DNA of 64,000 nt, from positions 836,699 to 900,698 of the forward strand of contig CANTUR010000341.1 of assembly GCA_947683625.1 (NCBI GenBank), in the 5' to 3' direction. This DNA comes from Mallotus nudiflorus (lineage: Eukaryota; Streptophyta; Magnoliopsida; Malpighiales; Euphorbiaceae). The notes under the pieces were generated by a model. It worked only from the letters and a program-made list of their open reading frames with translations, was not told where the DNA came from and did no database searches. Positions 1 through 13,660 of this stretch are shown piece after piece. Each line of letters begins with the position of its first letter. Position 1 is the first letter of the stretch. The translations under genes and the position numbers were made by a program.

Positions 1-30
1 ATCATTAGGCTTCTATTATAGGCTCATCAA

Positions 31-65
<35 letters not shown>

Positions 66-410
66 TTAAAAATATTATTTTTGCTCAAAATAATTTTTTT
101 ATTTGAAGCCTAAAAGCCCACATGCCTGTAGGTGGTTGAGTTCAGTGTTCGCCCAAGTGTTCAGCAACTGTAACACTGTATTGGCTTAGGTCCAGTAGGA
201 AATATATGGGCTTTAAGCTCATATCGGAGATGAGAGTCACCACTCAGATGAGACCTAAGACATACTTCTACAACAACTGGATCCCACAGAGGGCCCCCAG
301 CAGTCGTCATCAGAGATTAGGCTCAGAAACTAGGTATGAGCTTTTGAATGTCCACCCAACTTTGCGGTTGGTCCTCCGTTCTTGTTTTGTATTTTATTAC
401 CTTTAATTAT
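1..410. other. Unassigned flanking DNA left of RE1
   Basis: This 410-base stretch does not match the LTRs or internal regions found elsewhere in the window. It holds a TA microsatellite near its start and an open frame of 66 codons at 206-406 with no recognisable motif. It ends exactly where RE1 begins with TGTCACAACCC. The last five bases before RE1 (ATTAT, 406-410) would be the left target-site duplication of RE1, but the right copy is not in the window because the other RE1 end is lost. It may be part of another repeat. I cannot name it. Confidence 0.4.
35..63. repeat. TA dinucleotide microsatellite
   Basis: About 14 uninterrupted TA units within the unassigned left flank. Confidence 0.9.
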
Positions 411-1609
411 TGTCACAACCCAAAACAGGGGCCATGACCTGCGCTAGGGAATGGGAATTCTTTCGAATTCGGAACCCGTAACAAGCCTAAAATAAAATAA
501 AACATGCAATAGTAATAATAATAACACAATTAAGTAAAATATTATGCAACGGAATAAAATCATAAATATCAAAATGATAATCCACCACGGGATTTAAATC
601 CAATCCTAATTGCATAAAAATAAATCTTTTAATACAAGTTTCAGTTCAAATATTTAAAATACATAACTCATACAAATTTAATACAATATCTTTTAACAAT
701 TTTACGATTACTGCAGTGTCTAGATCATAAAATAAAACTCAAGTGAGCAGTTTACATAATAAATTCGGGGCTAAAGAGATCCGGCATACATGCTTGCTAT
801 TGAGGTCTGACGAAGATGACTCTCCTAAAAAATAGTCAACGGAGGGGAGTCAGACCTCACTGAGTGAATTACTATAATATATATACATGCATACTAAATG
901 ACAATGCATACAGTCAACATTATATATATAATAAGTATATATATACAAGCAAATACACACAGATGCAATAAAATCATTTTATATGTTTTTACTGAAAATC
1001 ACAGTTTATGAAGGATCGAATAGAACCCTAGAAAATCGCAACCTCAAAACAGTGTTAGACAACACTTTAGCCATATAGGCTCATTTATTCCAAATATATT
1101 CACTTATTCCATTTGGACAGTAAACTGGCCCCCGAGAGACTAAGTCAACCGAGCTCCAGCAGTCTGACTGTCAGTGTGATTGGGCCCCGAGACACTTGGT
1201 CAACCGAGTTCCAGCAATCACACTCCCAAATCATATCACACATCAGATAAATCAAATCCAATCAATATCCTCAAATATGTTAGTAATATAGCCTAAATGC
1301 TATAAGCGTACCGGTACATACTCGGTCCCTAGTGTTGCCCAATAGGTAGCACGTTCTATTGATATCCTTCATTAAAATATAAAGCATACATTCATAAAAA
1401 TAAATGATGCATGAATTTAAATATAATAGCAACAATAATCATATATATATACTAGAAATATACCAAAAGTAAACCAGGTATATTGTGAGTATATATACAT
1501 CAAAGAAATCCAGATAGATTACAAAATAAACTAGAAATATTTTCAAAAATATTTTAAACCTAATTTATTAGCAAAACATGCATATAATTTAAAATATACC
1601 GAAAATAAA
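411..1609 (-). repeat. RE1 3' LTR, left (U5-side) portion
   Basis: Starts TGTCACAACCC, the reverse of the ..GGGT(C/T)GTGACA LTR terminus seen in the other copies. It carries the conserved LTR landmarks in reverse: the GC-rich terminal segment, the TGAGGTCTGA stem region near 855, the duplicated hairpin segment near 1130-1230 and the palindrome around 1310. It is broken at 1609 by RE2 and resumes after 10036. Confidence 0.9.
1605..1609. repeat. RE2 target-site duplication, left copy
   Basis: ATAAA directly before the LTR terminus at 1610, matched by ATAAA at 10037-10041 directly after the other terminus. A 5-bp duplication is normal for Ty3/gypsy integration and fixes both ends of RE2. Confidence 0.85.
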
Positions 1610-4600
1610 TGTCACGACCCAAAACAGGGGCCATGACCGGCGTTAGGGAACGGGAATTCTTTCGAATCCGGAACCCGTAGCAAGCCTAAAAATAAAATAA
1701 ATCATGCAATAATAACAATAACCATATAATATGCAGTGGAAATAAATAAAAATCATAATATCATAATATTATTCACATCAACTGGATTTAAATCAAAATC
1801 TCATCTCATAGATATATAATCTCTTAATACAAATCCAGTTTCAATATAATACATCTCTTTAAAATAAAATACATGAAATCCAATACTTTAATTCATAATT
1901 ACTGCAGTGTCTAGATGAAATAAATAAGACTCAAGTAAATAATTTACACAAAGAAGCCGGGGCGGAAGAAATCCGGCGTATCGACCTGCTACTGAGGTCT
2001 GAAGAAGTTGACTCTCCTGAAAAATAGTCAACGGAGGGGAGTCAGACCTCACTGAGTGAATTACTATAATATATATACATACACTCTAAATGACAATGCA
2101 TACAGTCAATAATACATATCTAATATGTATATATACAGGCAAATTCATACAGATGCAGAAAAATCATTTTTATATATTTTATTAAAAAATCTCAGTTTAT
2201 GAAGGATCACATAGAACCCTAGAATATCGCAACCTCAGAAAATAGTGTTAAAACAACACTCTAGCCATACAGACTCACTTATTCCAAATATATCCACTTA
2301 ATCCATTTGGACAGTAGACTGGCCCTGAGACACTAAGTCAACCGAGCTCCAGCAGTCTGACTGCTAGTGTGATTGGCCCCGAGACACTTGGTCAACCGAG
2401 CTCCAACAATCACACCTCCAAACCACATCTCACATATCAATTAATCATATCAAATCAATATCCACAAATAGTTAGTAATATAGCCTAAATACTATAGGCG
2501 TACCGGTACGTACTCGGCTCCTAGTGCTGCCCACTAGGTAGCACGTTCTATTGATATCCTTCATTAATAAATATAAAACATTCATTCACAAAAATAAATG
2601 ATGCATGAATGTAAATGAAATAACAATATAATCCATATATATACCATAAATATACCAAAAGTAAACCAGGTATATTTCGAGTATATATACGTCAAATGAA
2701 TCCCATCAAATTATAACTTAAGCTGGAAATATATTTAAAAAAACATTTTAAATATATTTTATTCATAAAACATGCATATAATTTATTATATACCAAAAAT
2801 AAACCAAAAATATACTTAATATAAACTTAAGAAATAATCAAATTATTTATGCATATTTAATCAACATAAAACATGCATTTCTAAATCATGCATCCTAAGC
2901 ATATATACATAGTATAGTAACTCACCTAATGCGCTCCACGAGACAGGTCCGACGGGCCTGATCCACTAGCCCTCGGTCTCGGCGCAACTAAACAAGCAAT
3001 AAATAATCGACATCAGAATAAACCCTAACAGAAATCCTAGAATTCAATCTAGAGTATTAAACACAGAATCGTAAATTAGGGTTCGACTGGATATCACATT
3101 TTACGAGAATTCTACCAAAAATTTGGTAGAACCTCCCCTGTAAAACGGACATCTCTCTACTCAAAAGAGTAGAGCCAACCCTGCAAAGAAATACACTTCG
3201 AAAAAATAGGCTCAACACAATCAAAATCCCACGGTCGGACTCCAAACTATAGTCCACCGACCGGGGTCCACAATCACAGAATAATTTTCAGATATACCAA
3301 AAATATCCTTAAAACATAGAAATACATCTCATAGGTAAAAATTACATAATTAACCTTAAAACATAGTAAAAATCGATAAAAACTCATTTTATTAGAAAAA
3401 CCGTATAATTATATATATAATTGAAAATAATTCACGAAAAATAGTCTTAATTAGTTAAAAATACTAAATAATTTATAGAAATCATTTTTATACCTTAAAT
3501 AATTATTAAAACCAATTAAATTACATTTTTAGACAGTTTAGGGTAAAATTACCAAAATACCCCTATATATATAAATATACTTAAATTACTTCAAAAATTC
3601 ACCAAAAATTATACAATTGTCCAAAATTAATTTTCTCAACATATTTATCAATAATATCAATAATTAAACTCAATTAACCAATTAAATTCAATTAAAAACA
3701 CATTTAACCTAATTTCTCAAAATCAAATAAACTTCAATAATTCAAAATAAATACTTAGAAATTCATAAAAATTCCAAATAAATTCCTATAATTCATTTCA
3801 ACACATAATTTAACCATAAAATCCAATTTCATAATTTAAATAATTAATTTCCGAAAATTAGAAAATAATATTAAAATATTCAAAAATACCCAAAAATTAA
3901 AAAAATCTCCAAAAATTCTAAAAAAATTCATACTTGTAGATTGAGCTACTGGAAAGAACATTTGTGAAGGGATTTTTCATTAATCATCCAATTCAAAGCT
4001 CAAAAAATTCAAAAACCCTAATGTGACCGAAATTGAAAAATCGAAACCTAAGCAAATCTAAACCATTTTAGCTCAAACCAAAGCTAGAATCATACTCACC
4101 GGAGCTCAAGGAGAAGAAAGAGACCAGCGGTGTCAAAAATGGTGGCCGAAATCGGCGTGATCGACGGTAGCTCGACTTTCGGCTTCTCCGGCCAAAAATG
4201 GCTTCCAGGCGCTGGAAATGGCTACCGCAGGCTGCGAAAAAGGTTGGGGAAGGTGGTGGCACACCGGACGGCACACCAACGGTGAGAAAACGGCATGACA
4301 GGCGTCCGGACGGCGAAGGGGAATGGTCGGGGAAGAAGAAGCTCACTCGGGGGCAAAATGGTAATTTTCCAATTCTTTTGTAATTTTGATGTATATATGT
4401 ATATATATATACTTTATACTATATATTAAAATAATATTAAATTACACACATCAAATATACACCACACACATAAAATCTAATATTTTAATAATTTATACTA
4501 AATAAAAATAATTAAATAACAATAAAACAAATAAACAATTAATAAAATATTAGGGAAATAATAAACCCTAATTTGATAAATATACACACATAGGCTTTTA

Positions 4601-4866
4601 TTTAATAATTTAAAAATATGCATGAGTTCATGCAAGTCCGTAAATACATTTAAAATAATTAATAATACATTGTTTACGTGAAAATTTTCCCGAAAATGAA
4701 AGTCCCGGGAAAATTTTACGTAAAACACTGAAAATAATATATAGTAATTAAAATAGGTTTTAAATACATATTAACTCGTAAAAATATCATATAATATACA
4801 GAAATTATTACACACTCGCATATCCCGGTACAGTATAAAAATATTTTAAAAACACGGGATATTACA
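1610..4866 (-). repeat. RE2 3' LTR
   Basis: Begins TGTCACGACCC and ends CGGGATATTACA, the two termini shared by the family, with TG..CA ends. It contains the sense-strand hairpin CTCTACTC-TTTT-GAGTAGAG near 3160-3180 and a GC-rich island near 4090-4340 with a CCGGTGAGTA donor-like sequence. Confidence 0.93.
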
Positions 4867-4881
4867 GTCTTCCCCCCTTAC
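4867..4881 (-). other. RE2 polypurine tract
   Basis: Reads TGTAAGGGGGGAAGAC on the minus strand and touches the inner edge of the 3' LTR. It is the expected primer for plus-strand DNA synthesis in LTR elements. Confidence 0.85.
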
Positions 4882-4914
4882 AAGAATTCGTCCCCCGAAT
4901 TCCAGAAAACAAGA

Positions 4915-6630
4915 TCAAAAAGGAAAGAGATACGGGTAAGAAGCTCGCATCTCATCTTCAGTCTCCCACGTATGCTCTTCAACTCTGTCGCTGCGCCACA
5001 GAACCTTGACCATCGGAATCTGCTTCGATCGCAACTGTCGAACTTGATAATCAACGATCGCCATAGGTTCTTCCACAAACGTCAAATCTTCACTCACTTT
5101 TACACTGTCAGGTTGCAACACGTGTGAAGGGTCTGAGATATACTTCCTCAACATCGAGATATGAAATACTGGATGCACCTGTGAGATACTCGGAGGCAAA
5201 TCCAACCAATATGCAACAGTGCCGACTCTCTCCAGAATCTCAAACGGTCCAATATATCTTGGTGCTAACTTACCCTTCCTGCCAAATCTCATCACACCCT
5301 TCATCGGAGATACTTTCAGAAAAATGAAATCTCCAACCTGAAACTCCACATCTCTGTGCCTAGGATCCGCATAACTCTTCTGTCTGCTAACTGCGGTCTC
5401 TAATCTTCGCTTAATCAAGGCAACCTTCTCTGCAGCATCCTGAACCATCTTAGGTCCAGTCAAAGCTCTCTCACCAATCTCATCCCAACTCAACGGGGAT
5501 CTACACTTCCTTCCATATAACGCCTCATACAGTGCCATACCAATACTGCTATGGTAGCTGTTATTATATCCAAACTTAACAAGCGGCAAATGATCATCCC
5601 AGCTACCTCCCAAATCCAGGACACACATCCTCAACATATCTTCCAGTGTCTGGATCGTCCTCTCAGACTGGCCATCTGTCTGAGGATGAAAAGCAGTACT
5701 GAAATCCAACCTAGTGCCCATCGCTTCCTGTAACTTTTGCCAAAAATGAGAAGTAAACACCGAACCTCTATTTGACATAATGGACACAGGTACTCCATGA
5801 AGACACACAATATGCTTCACATACAACTTCGCCAATCTAGCAACTGAATATGTGGCTTTCATAGGCAAGAAATGTGCAGACTTTGTCAACCTGTCTACGA
5901 TCACCCAGATGGAATCGTATCCATCCTTCGAACGAGGTAAACCGACTGCAAAATCCATAGCTATCCTCTCCCACTTCCACTAGGGAATAGGAAGAGGCTG
6001 AAGCTTCCCAGAAGGCTTCTGATGTTCGGCTTTCACTTGCTGACATGTCAAGCACTTAGCAACATAATCGGTGACATCCTTCTTCAATCCATCCCACCAG
6101 TATAGATCTCTGATACTGTGGTACATCTTAGTAACACCTGGATGAACGTTGTAGGCTGTAGAATGTGCTTCCTCTAAAATCTCCTCTCTCAAGTCATCCA
6201 CGTCAGGAACACACAATCTACCACTGATCCACAACACACCATCATCATCGAGTGTGAAATCAGTGAACTTCCCTACTCTGACATTCTCTGCAAGCTCTTC
6301 CAGAATAGGATCTCGGCTCTGAGATGCTTTAATCCTATCCCCTCAGTACAGATCGTACTTTAAATTGAGCTAACAGTCCACCTGATCTACTAATCTTCAT
6401 CATCAGACATTGATCCACCATCAGATGCAACTCTTGGATCAATGGTCTCCTCTCAACATCGATGTGAGCAAGACTACCTGAGGACTTCCTACTCAAGGCA
6501 TCTGCTACTACATTAGCTTTACCCCGGATGGTAAAGAATCTCGCAATCATAATCCTTCAATAATTCCAACCATCTTCTCTGCCTCAAATTCAGATCTCGC
6601 TGCTGAAAAATGTACTTAAGGCTCTTGTGA
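4915..6630 (-). pseudogene. RE2 pol remnant: RNase H end, integrase and chromodomain
   Basis: From high to low coordinates: the C-terminal part of RNase H (the ADALSR motif near 6500), the integrase zinc region (HPG..H and CLTC, about 6237-6040), the catalytic core and the chromodomain-like tail. A 347-codon open frame (4915-5958) holds the core from MDFAVGLP (first Asp) to the end, with the GQSERTIQ glutamate segment and the tail VEEHTWETEDEMR. The second catalytic Asp is changed: the usual SDRGSV reads SNRGSV, so this integrase should be inactive. Stops and a frameshift separate it from the zinc region (for example EW to E-stop near 5980). The 5' boundary is an internal deletion that joins RNase H directly to leader DNA. 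Confidence 0.85.
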
Positions 6631-6791
6631 CAACGGAGGAATAACGCTGAAAACTACAGCAAGGAATACTTATCAAGACGTACTCGAACCTAATACACTG
6701 CAGTAGTCCAACAGAAAACACAACTTTAAAACTAGGGGCCACAACTCACATAACTAAGCCCTGACACAGAACTCCGCTCTGATACCAACTT
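6631..6791 (-). other. RE2 leader with tRNA-Met type primer-binding site
   Basis: This is the leader normally found between the 5' LTR and gag. It holds TGGTATCAGAG on the minus strand at 6777-6787, complementary to the 3' end of initiator tRNA-Met, four bases inside the LTR edge. No gag follows, because of the internal deletion. Confidence 0.85.
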
Positions 6792-9700
6792 TGTCACGAC
6801 CCAAAACAGGGGCCCATGACCGGCGCTAGGGAACAGGAATTCTTTCGAATCCGGAACCCGTAGCAAGCCTAAAAATAAAATAAATCATGCAATAATAACA
6901 ATAACCATATAATATGCAGCGGAAATAAATAAAAATCATAATATCATAATATTATTCACATCAACTGGATTTAAATCAAAATCTCATCTCATAGATACAT
7001 AATCTCTTAATACAAATCCAGTTTCAATATAATACATCTCTTTAAAATAAAATACATGAAATCCAATACTTTAATTCATAATTACTGCAGTGTCTAGATG
7101 AAATAAATAAGACTCAAGTAAATAATTTACACAAAGAAGCCGGGGGCGGAAGAAATCCGGCGTATCGACCTGCTACTGAGGTCTGAAGAAGTTGACTCTC
7201 CTGAAAAATAGTCAACGGAGGGGAGTCAGACCTCACTGAGTGAATTACTATAATATATATACATACACTCTAAATGACAATGCATACAGTCAATAATACA
7301 TATCTAATATGTATATATACAGGCAAATTCATACAGATGCAGAAAAATCATTTTTATATATTTTATTAAAAAATCTCAGTTTATGAAGGATCACATAGAA
7401 CCCTAGAATATCGCAACCTCAGAAAATAGTGTTAAACAACACTCTAGCCATACAGACTCACTTATTCCAAATATATCCACTTAATCCATTTGGACAGTAG
7501 ACTGGCCCCGAGACACTAAGTCAACCGAGCTCCAGCAGTCTGACTGCCAGTGTGATTGGCCCCGAGACACTTGGTCAACCGAGCTCCAACAATCACACCT
7601 CCAAACCATATCTCACATATCAATTAATCATATCAAATCAATATCCACAAATAGTTAGTAATATAGCCTAAATACTATAGGCGTACCGGTACGTACTCGG
7701 TCCTAGTGCTGCCCACTAGGTAGCACGTTCTATTGATATCCTTCATTAATAAATATAAAACATTCATTCACAAAAATAAATGATGCATGAATGTAAATGA
7801 AATAACAATATAATCCATATATATACCAGAAATATACCAAAAGTAAACCAGGTATATTTCGAGTATATATACGTCAAATGAATCCCATCAAATTATAACT
7901 TAAGCTGGAAATATATTTAAAAAACATTTTAAATATATTTTATTCACAAAACATGCATATAATTTATTATATACCAAAAATAAACCAAAAATATACTTAA
8001 TATAAACTTAATAAATAATCAAATTATTTATGCATATTTAATCAACATAAAACATGCATTTCTAAATCATGCATCCTAAGCATATACATAGTATAGTAAC
8101 TCACCTAATGCGCTCCACGAGACAGGTCCGACGGGCCTGATCCACTAGCCCTCGGTCTCGGCGCAACTAAACAAGCAATAAATAATCGACATCAGAATAA
8201 ACCCTAATAGAAATCCTAGAATTCAATCTAGAGTATTAAACACAGAATCGGAAATTAGGGTTCGACTGGATATCACGTTTTACGAGAATTCTACCAAAAA
8301 TTCGGCAGAACCTCCCCTGTAAAATGGACATCTCTCTACTCAAAAGAGTAGAGCCGACCCTACAAAGAAATACACTTCGAAAAAATAGGCTCAACACAAT
8401 CAAAATCCCACGGTCGGACTCCAAACTATAGTCCACCGATTGGGGTCCACAATCACAGAATAACTTCCAGATATACCAAAAATATCCTTAAAACATAGAA
8501 ATACATCTAATAGGTAAAAATTACATAATTAACCTTAAAACACAGTAAAAATCGATAAAAACTCATTTTATTAGAAAAACCGTATATTATATATATAATT
8601 GAAAATAATTCACGAAAAATAGTCTTAATTAGTTAAAAATACTAAATAATTTATAGAAATCATTTTTATACCTTAAATAATTATTAAAACCAATTAAATT
8701 ACATTTTTAGACAGTTTAGGGTAAAATTACCAAAATACCCCTATATATATAAATATACTTAAATTACTTCAAAAATTCACCAAAAATTATACAATTGTCA
8801 AAAATTAATTTTCTCAACATATTTATCAATAATATCAATAATTAAACTCAATTAACCAATTAAATTCAATTAGAAACACATTTAACCTAATTCTCAAAAT
8901 CACATAAACTTCAATAATTCAAAATAAATACTTAGAAATTCATAAAAATTCCAAATAAATTCCTATAATTCATTTCAACACATAATTTAACCATAAACTC
9001 CAATTTCATAATTTAAATAATTAATTTCCGAAAATTAGAAAATAATATTAAAATATTCAAAAATACCCAAAAATTCAAAAAATCTCCAAAAATTCTAAAA
9101 AAATTCATACTTGTAGATTGAGCTACTGGAAACAACATTTGTGAAGGGAGTTTTCATGAATCATCCAATTCAAAGCTCAAAAAATTCAAAAACCCTAATG
9201 TGACCGAAATTGAAAAATCGAAACCTAAGCAAATCTAAACCATTTTAGCTCAAACCAAAGCTAGAATCATACTCACCGGAGCTCAAGGAGAAGAAAGAGA
9301 CTGGCGGTGTCAAAAACGGTGGCCGAAATCGTGATCGACGGTAGCTCGACTTTCGGCTTCTCTAGCCAAAAATGGCTTCCAGGCGCCGGAAATGGCTACC
9401 ACAGGCGGCGAAAAAGGTTGGGGAAGGTGGTGGCACACCGGACGGCACACCAACGGTGAGAAAACAGCATGACAGGCGTCCGGACGGCGAAGGGAATGGT
9501 CGGGGAAGAAGAAGCTCACTCGGGGGCAAAATGGTAATTTTCCAATTCTTTTGTAATTTTGATGTATATATGTATATATATATACTTTATACTATATATT
9601 AAAATAATATTAAATTACACACATCAAATATACACCACACACATAAAATCTAATATTTTAATAATTTATACTAAATAAAAATAATTAAATAACAATAAAA

Positions 9701-10036
9701 CAAATAAACAATTAATAAAATATTAGGGAAATAATAAACCCTAATTTAATAAATATACACACACATGCTTTATTTAATAATTTAAAAATATGCATGAGTT
9801 CATGCAAGTCCGTAAATACATTTAAAATAATTAATAATACATTGTTTACGTGAAAATTTTCCCGAAAATGAAAGTCCCGGGAAAATTTTACGTAAAACAC
9901 TGAAAATAATATACAGTAATTAAAATAGGTTTTAAATACATATTAACTCGTAAAAATATCATATAATATACAGAAATTATTAACACTGCATATCCCGGTA
10001 CAGTATAAAAATATTTTAAAAACACGGGATATTACA
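6792..10036 (-). repeat. RE2 5' LTR
   Basis: Full-length partner of the LTR at 1610-4866, with only scattered mismatches and small indels by eye (for example GGCCC for GGCC near 6830). It ends CGGGATATTACA at 10036 and is followed by the second ATAAA duplication. Confidence 0.93.
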
Positions 10037-10041
10037 ATAAA
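10037..10041. repeat. RE2 target-site duplication, right copy
   Basis: ATAAA, identical to 1605-1609. The RE1 3' LTR continues from here. Confidence 0.85.
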
Positions 10042-11643
10042 CAAAAGATAAACCAAAATAAACTAAAAATAAACTTAAATACTAATTGAATTATTTATGC
10101 ATAATTAATCAAAATAAAACATACATTTCTAAATCATGCACCCTAAAGCATATATATATAGAATAGTAACTCACACTTAGTGTGCTCCTCGAGATGGGTC
10201 CGACGGACCTGGTCCACTAGGCCTCGGTCTCGACGTAACTAAACAAACAAAAAATGACAGGAATCAGAACAAATCTAATGGAAACTCCTAAAAACTCAAT
10301 CTAGATTACTAGACACAAAATTAAATCAAAATCCGACCAGACATCACGTTTTATGAGAATTCTATCGAAAATCCGACAGAACCTCCCTTGTAAAACGGAC
10401 ATCTCTCTACTCAAAGAGTAGAGCCGGCCCTGTAAAGAAACACACTTCAAAAATTAGACACAGAATCACAACCAAAATCCCTCGGTTGGACTCCAAACTA
10501 CAAATCACCGATCGAGGTCCACAATCACAGAACAATACAGAAATACCGAAAATACCCTTATGTCATAGAAATACATTTAATAAGTAGAAATTACATAATT
10601 AACCCTAAAACACAGTAAAAATCGATAAAAACTCATTTTATTAGAAAAATCGTATATTATATATATAATTGAAAATAATTTACGAAAATAGTTTTAATTA
10701 GTTAAAAATACTAAATAATTTGTAGAAATAATTTTTATACCTTAAATAACTATTAAAACCAATTTAATTACATTTTTAGCCAATTTAGGGTAAAATTTCC
10801 AAAATACCCATATATATATAAATATACTAAAATTAATCCAAAAATTCACCAAAAATAATATAATTGCTAAAAATTAATTTTCTCAACATATATATCAATA
10901 ATACCAATAAATAAACTCAATTAACTAATTAATTTCAATTAAACACATAATTAACTCTATTTTCTCAAAATTACATAAACTAATTAAATTCAAAAATAAA
11001 TACATAGAAATTCATAAAAATTCCAAATACATTTCTATAATTCCTTTCAACACCTATATTTATCATAAAACACAATTTCATAATTTAATTAATTAATTTT
11101 CAAAAATTAGAAAATAATAATAAAATATTTAAAAATACCAAAAAATCAAAATAAATTACAAAAATTCTAAAAAAAATTCACACATCAATATAAAGCTAAG
11201 GGGAACAACTTTTGTGAAGGAATTTTTCATGAATCAATCAATTGAAGCTCAAAAAAATTCAAAAACCCTAATAGGCCGAAATTGCAAAATCGAAACCTAG
11301 GCAAATCTAGACCATTTTAAGTGAAAAAAGCTTGGAATCACACTCATCGGAGCTCAAGGAGAAGAAAGAGACCAGCGGTGTAAAAAACGGTGGCTGGAAA
11401 CGCTGTGAATGACGATGGCTTCAAGTTTCGGTCTTCCGGCCAAAACAGAGGGAAACAACGCCGGAGAAGAGGAGGAAAGGTGGCAGAGCTGCTGGTTGGG
11501 AAGGGCGGAGCTCAGAGCGGCACACCGACGCCCTGAAAATGAGATGGCAGGCGGTGGGTGAGGGCGGAAATCAATCGGGGAGAAGGGGAAGAAGATGATG
11601 GCAAACTTGTAATTAAATCAAACTTTATTTTTTTGATAAATAT

Positions 11644-11710
<67 letters not shown>

Positions 11711-12168
11711 TTTATATTATTTTAATATAAAATATTATATGGACAATAAATATTCACCACACACATAATTTAATATTTTAATAATTTATACACTAAAGAA
11801 AAATAATTAAATAATATTAAAACTAAATAATAAATAATAAAAATTAGGGTAATTAATTAAACCTTATTTTAATTTAAATATATACACATATATACACTCT
11901 ATTTAGTACTTTTAAAAATATATATGATTTCATGCAATCGTGAAAATCTATTTAAAATAATTAATAATAAATAATTTACGTGTCAATTTTTCCGAAAGTA
12001 GAATTCTCGGAAAAATTTTACGTAAAGTACTTAAAATAATATAAACAATTAAAATAAGCTTTAATTAAATAACAAACTCATAAAATATCAATATTATATA
12101 CAAAAATTATTAACACTCCGCATATCCCGATGCAGTATTAAAATATTTAAAAAACATGGGATATTACA
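10042..12168 (-). repeat. RE1 3' LTR, right (U3-side) portion
   Basis: Continues the LTR broken at 1609 and ends GGGATATTACA next to the RE1 PPT. It is clearly more diverged from the RE2 and RE8 LTRs than those are from each other. It contains the hairpin region near 10400-10430, a GC-rich island near 11340-11590 whose donor-like GTGAGT has changed to ATGAGT, and a long TA repeat. Confidence 0.88.
11656..11709. repeat. TA microsatellite expanded inside the RE1 LTR
   Basis: About 27 TA units. They lie where other LTR copies have only a short TATATATATA run downstream of the U3 start, so this is an expansion of a motif already present in the LTR. Confidence 0.9.
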
Positions 12169-12182
12169 GTCTCCCCCCCTTA
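12169..12182 (-). other. RE1 polypurine tract
   Basis: Minus-strand AAGGGGGGGAGAC adjoining the 3' LTR; one G longer and one A shorter than in the other elements. Confidence 0.8.
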
Positions 12183-12225
12183 CAAGATTTCATCCCCGAA
12201 TTCCAGAAAGAAAATTATCACAAGA

Positions 12226-13660
12226 TCAAGAAGGGAAGAGATACAGGTAAGAAGCTCGCATCTTAGCTTCAGTCTCCCATGTATGCTCCTCAACTTTGTT
12301 GTTACGCCACAGAACCTTGATCATCGAAATCTGCTTCGACTGCAACTGTCAAACTTGATAATCAACAATTGCCACAGGTTCTTCCACAAACGTCAAATCT
12401 TCACTCACTTCTACACTGTCGGGCTGCAACACGTGTGAAGGATTTGAGATATACTTCCTCAGCATCGAGATATGAAATACTGGATGTACTTGCGACATAC
12501 TCGGAGGCAAAGCCAACCGATATGCAACAGTACCAACTCTCTCCAGAATCTCAAACGGTCTGATATATCTCGGTGCTAACTTGCCCTTCCTACCAAATCT
12601 CATCACATCCTTCATTGGAGACACCTTCAGAAAAACAAAGTCTCCAACTTGAAATTCCACATCTCTATGCCTAGGATCCACATAGCTCTTCTGTCTGCTA
12701 ACTACGGTCTCTAATCTTCACTTAATCATGGTGACTTTCTCTGCAACATCCTGAACCATCTCAGGTCCAGTCAAAGCTCTCTCACCAATCTCATCCCAAC
12801 TCAAAGGAGATCTACACTTCCTTCCATATAATGCCTCGTATAGTGCCATACCAATACTTGCTATGGTAGCTATTATTATATGCAAACTCAATAAGAGGCA
12901 AATGATCATCCCAGCTACCTCCCAAATCCAGGACACACATCCTCAGCATATCTTCCAGTGTCTGGATCGTCCTCTCAGACTGACCATCTATCTGAGGATG
13001 AAAAGCAGTACTAAAGTCTAACCTAGTGCCCATCGCTTTTTGCAACTTCTGCCAAAAACGAGAAGTAAACATTGAATCTCTGTCTAATACAATGGACACA
13101 GGTACTCCATGAAGGAACATGATATGCTTCACATATAACTTCGCCAATCTAGCTACAGAATATATGGCTTTTACAGGCAAGAAATGTGCAGAATTGGTCA
13201 ACCTGTCTACAATCACCCAGATGGAATCATATCCATCCTTAGAACGAGGCAAACCTACCATAAAATCCATAGCTATCCTTTCCCACTTCCACTCAGGAAT
13301 AGGAAGAGGCTGAAGCTTCCCATAAGGCTTCTGATGCTCAGCTTTCACTTGCTGACACGTCAGGCACTTAGCAACATAATCGGCGACATCCTTCTTCAAT
13401 CCGTCCCACCAATATAAATCTCTGATATTGTGGTACATCTTAGTAACACCCGGATGTACGCTATAGGCTGTAGAATGTGCTTCCTCTAGGATCTCTTCTC
13501 TCAAATCATCCACATCAGGAACATATAATCTACCACTGATCCACAACACACCATCATCATCGAGTGTGAAATCAGTGAACTTCCCTGCTCTAACATTCTC
13601 TACAAGCTCTTTAAGAATAGGATCTCGGCTCTGAGATGCTTTAATCCTATCCCTCAGTAT
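12226..13660 (-). pseudogene. RE1 integrase and chromodomain (degenerate)
   Basis: The frame 12812-13876 carries the end of RNase H (ADALSR), the zinc-binding HHCC region (HPG..H, CLTC) and the core. The first Asp is present (MDFMVGLP), the second is in LDRDSMF, and the Glu is in GQSERTIQ. A frameshift near 12860 follows the NNSYHS motif. Frame 12349-12681 holds the linker and the start of the chromodomain-like tail, which is then broken by a stop at VDYQV. The natural end is a TGA at 12226-12228. Integrase would insert element cDNA, and the chromodomain is thought to steer integration toward heterochromatin. This copy cannot make a continuous protein. Confidence 0.85.

Larger units (their letters stand above)
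1610..10036 (-). mobile_element. RE2: nested LTR retrotransposon, minus strand, internally deleted
   Basis: Two full-length, very similar LTRs (1610-4866 and 6792-10036, about 3.25 kb each) flank only 1925 bases of internal DNA. A 5-bp duplication ATAAA flanks it on both sides, inside the RE1 3' LTR. The internal part keeps the end of RNase H, integrase, chromodomain and PPT at one side and the leader with primer site at the other. Gag, protease, RT and most of RNase H are gone, with the break at about 6629-6631. The close LTR similarity suggests a fairly recent insertion, so the deletion happened later or in the template RNA. It depends on other elements for all gag and RT function. Confidence 0.93.

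Noticed and set aside
206..406. 66-codon frame in the left flank as a possible gene
   Set aside because: No start context, motif or neighbour supports it, and chance frames of this length are common.
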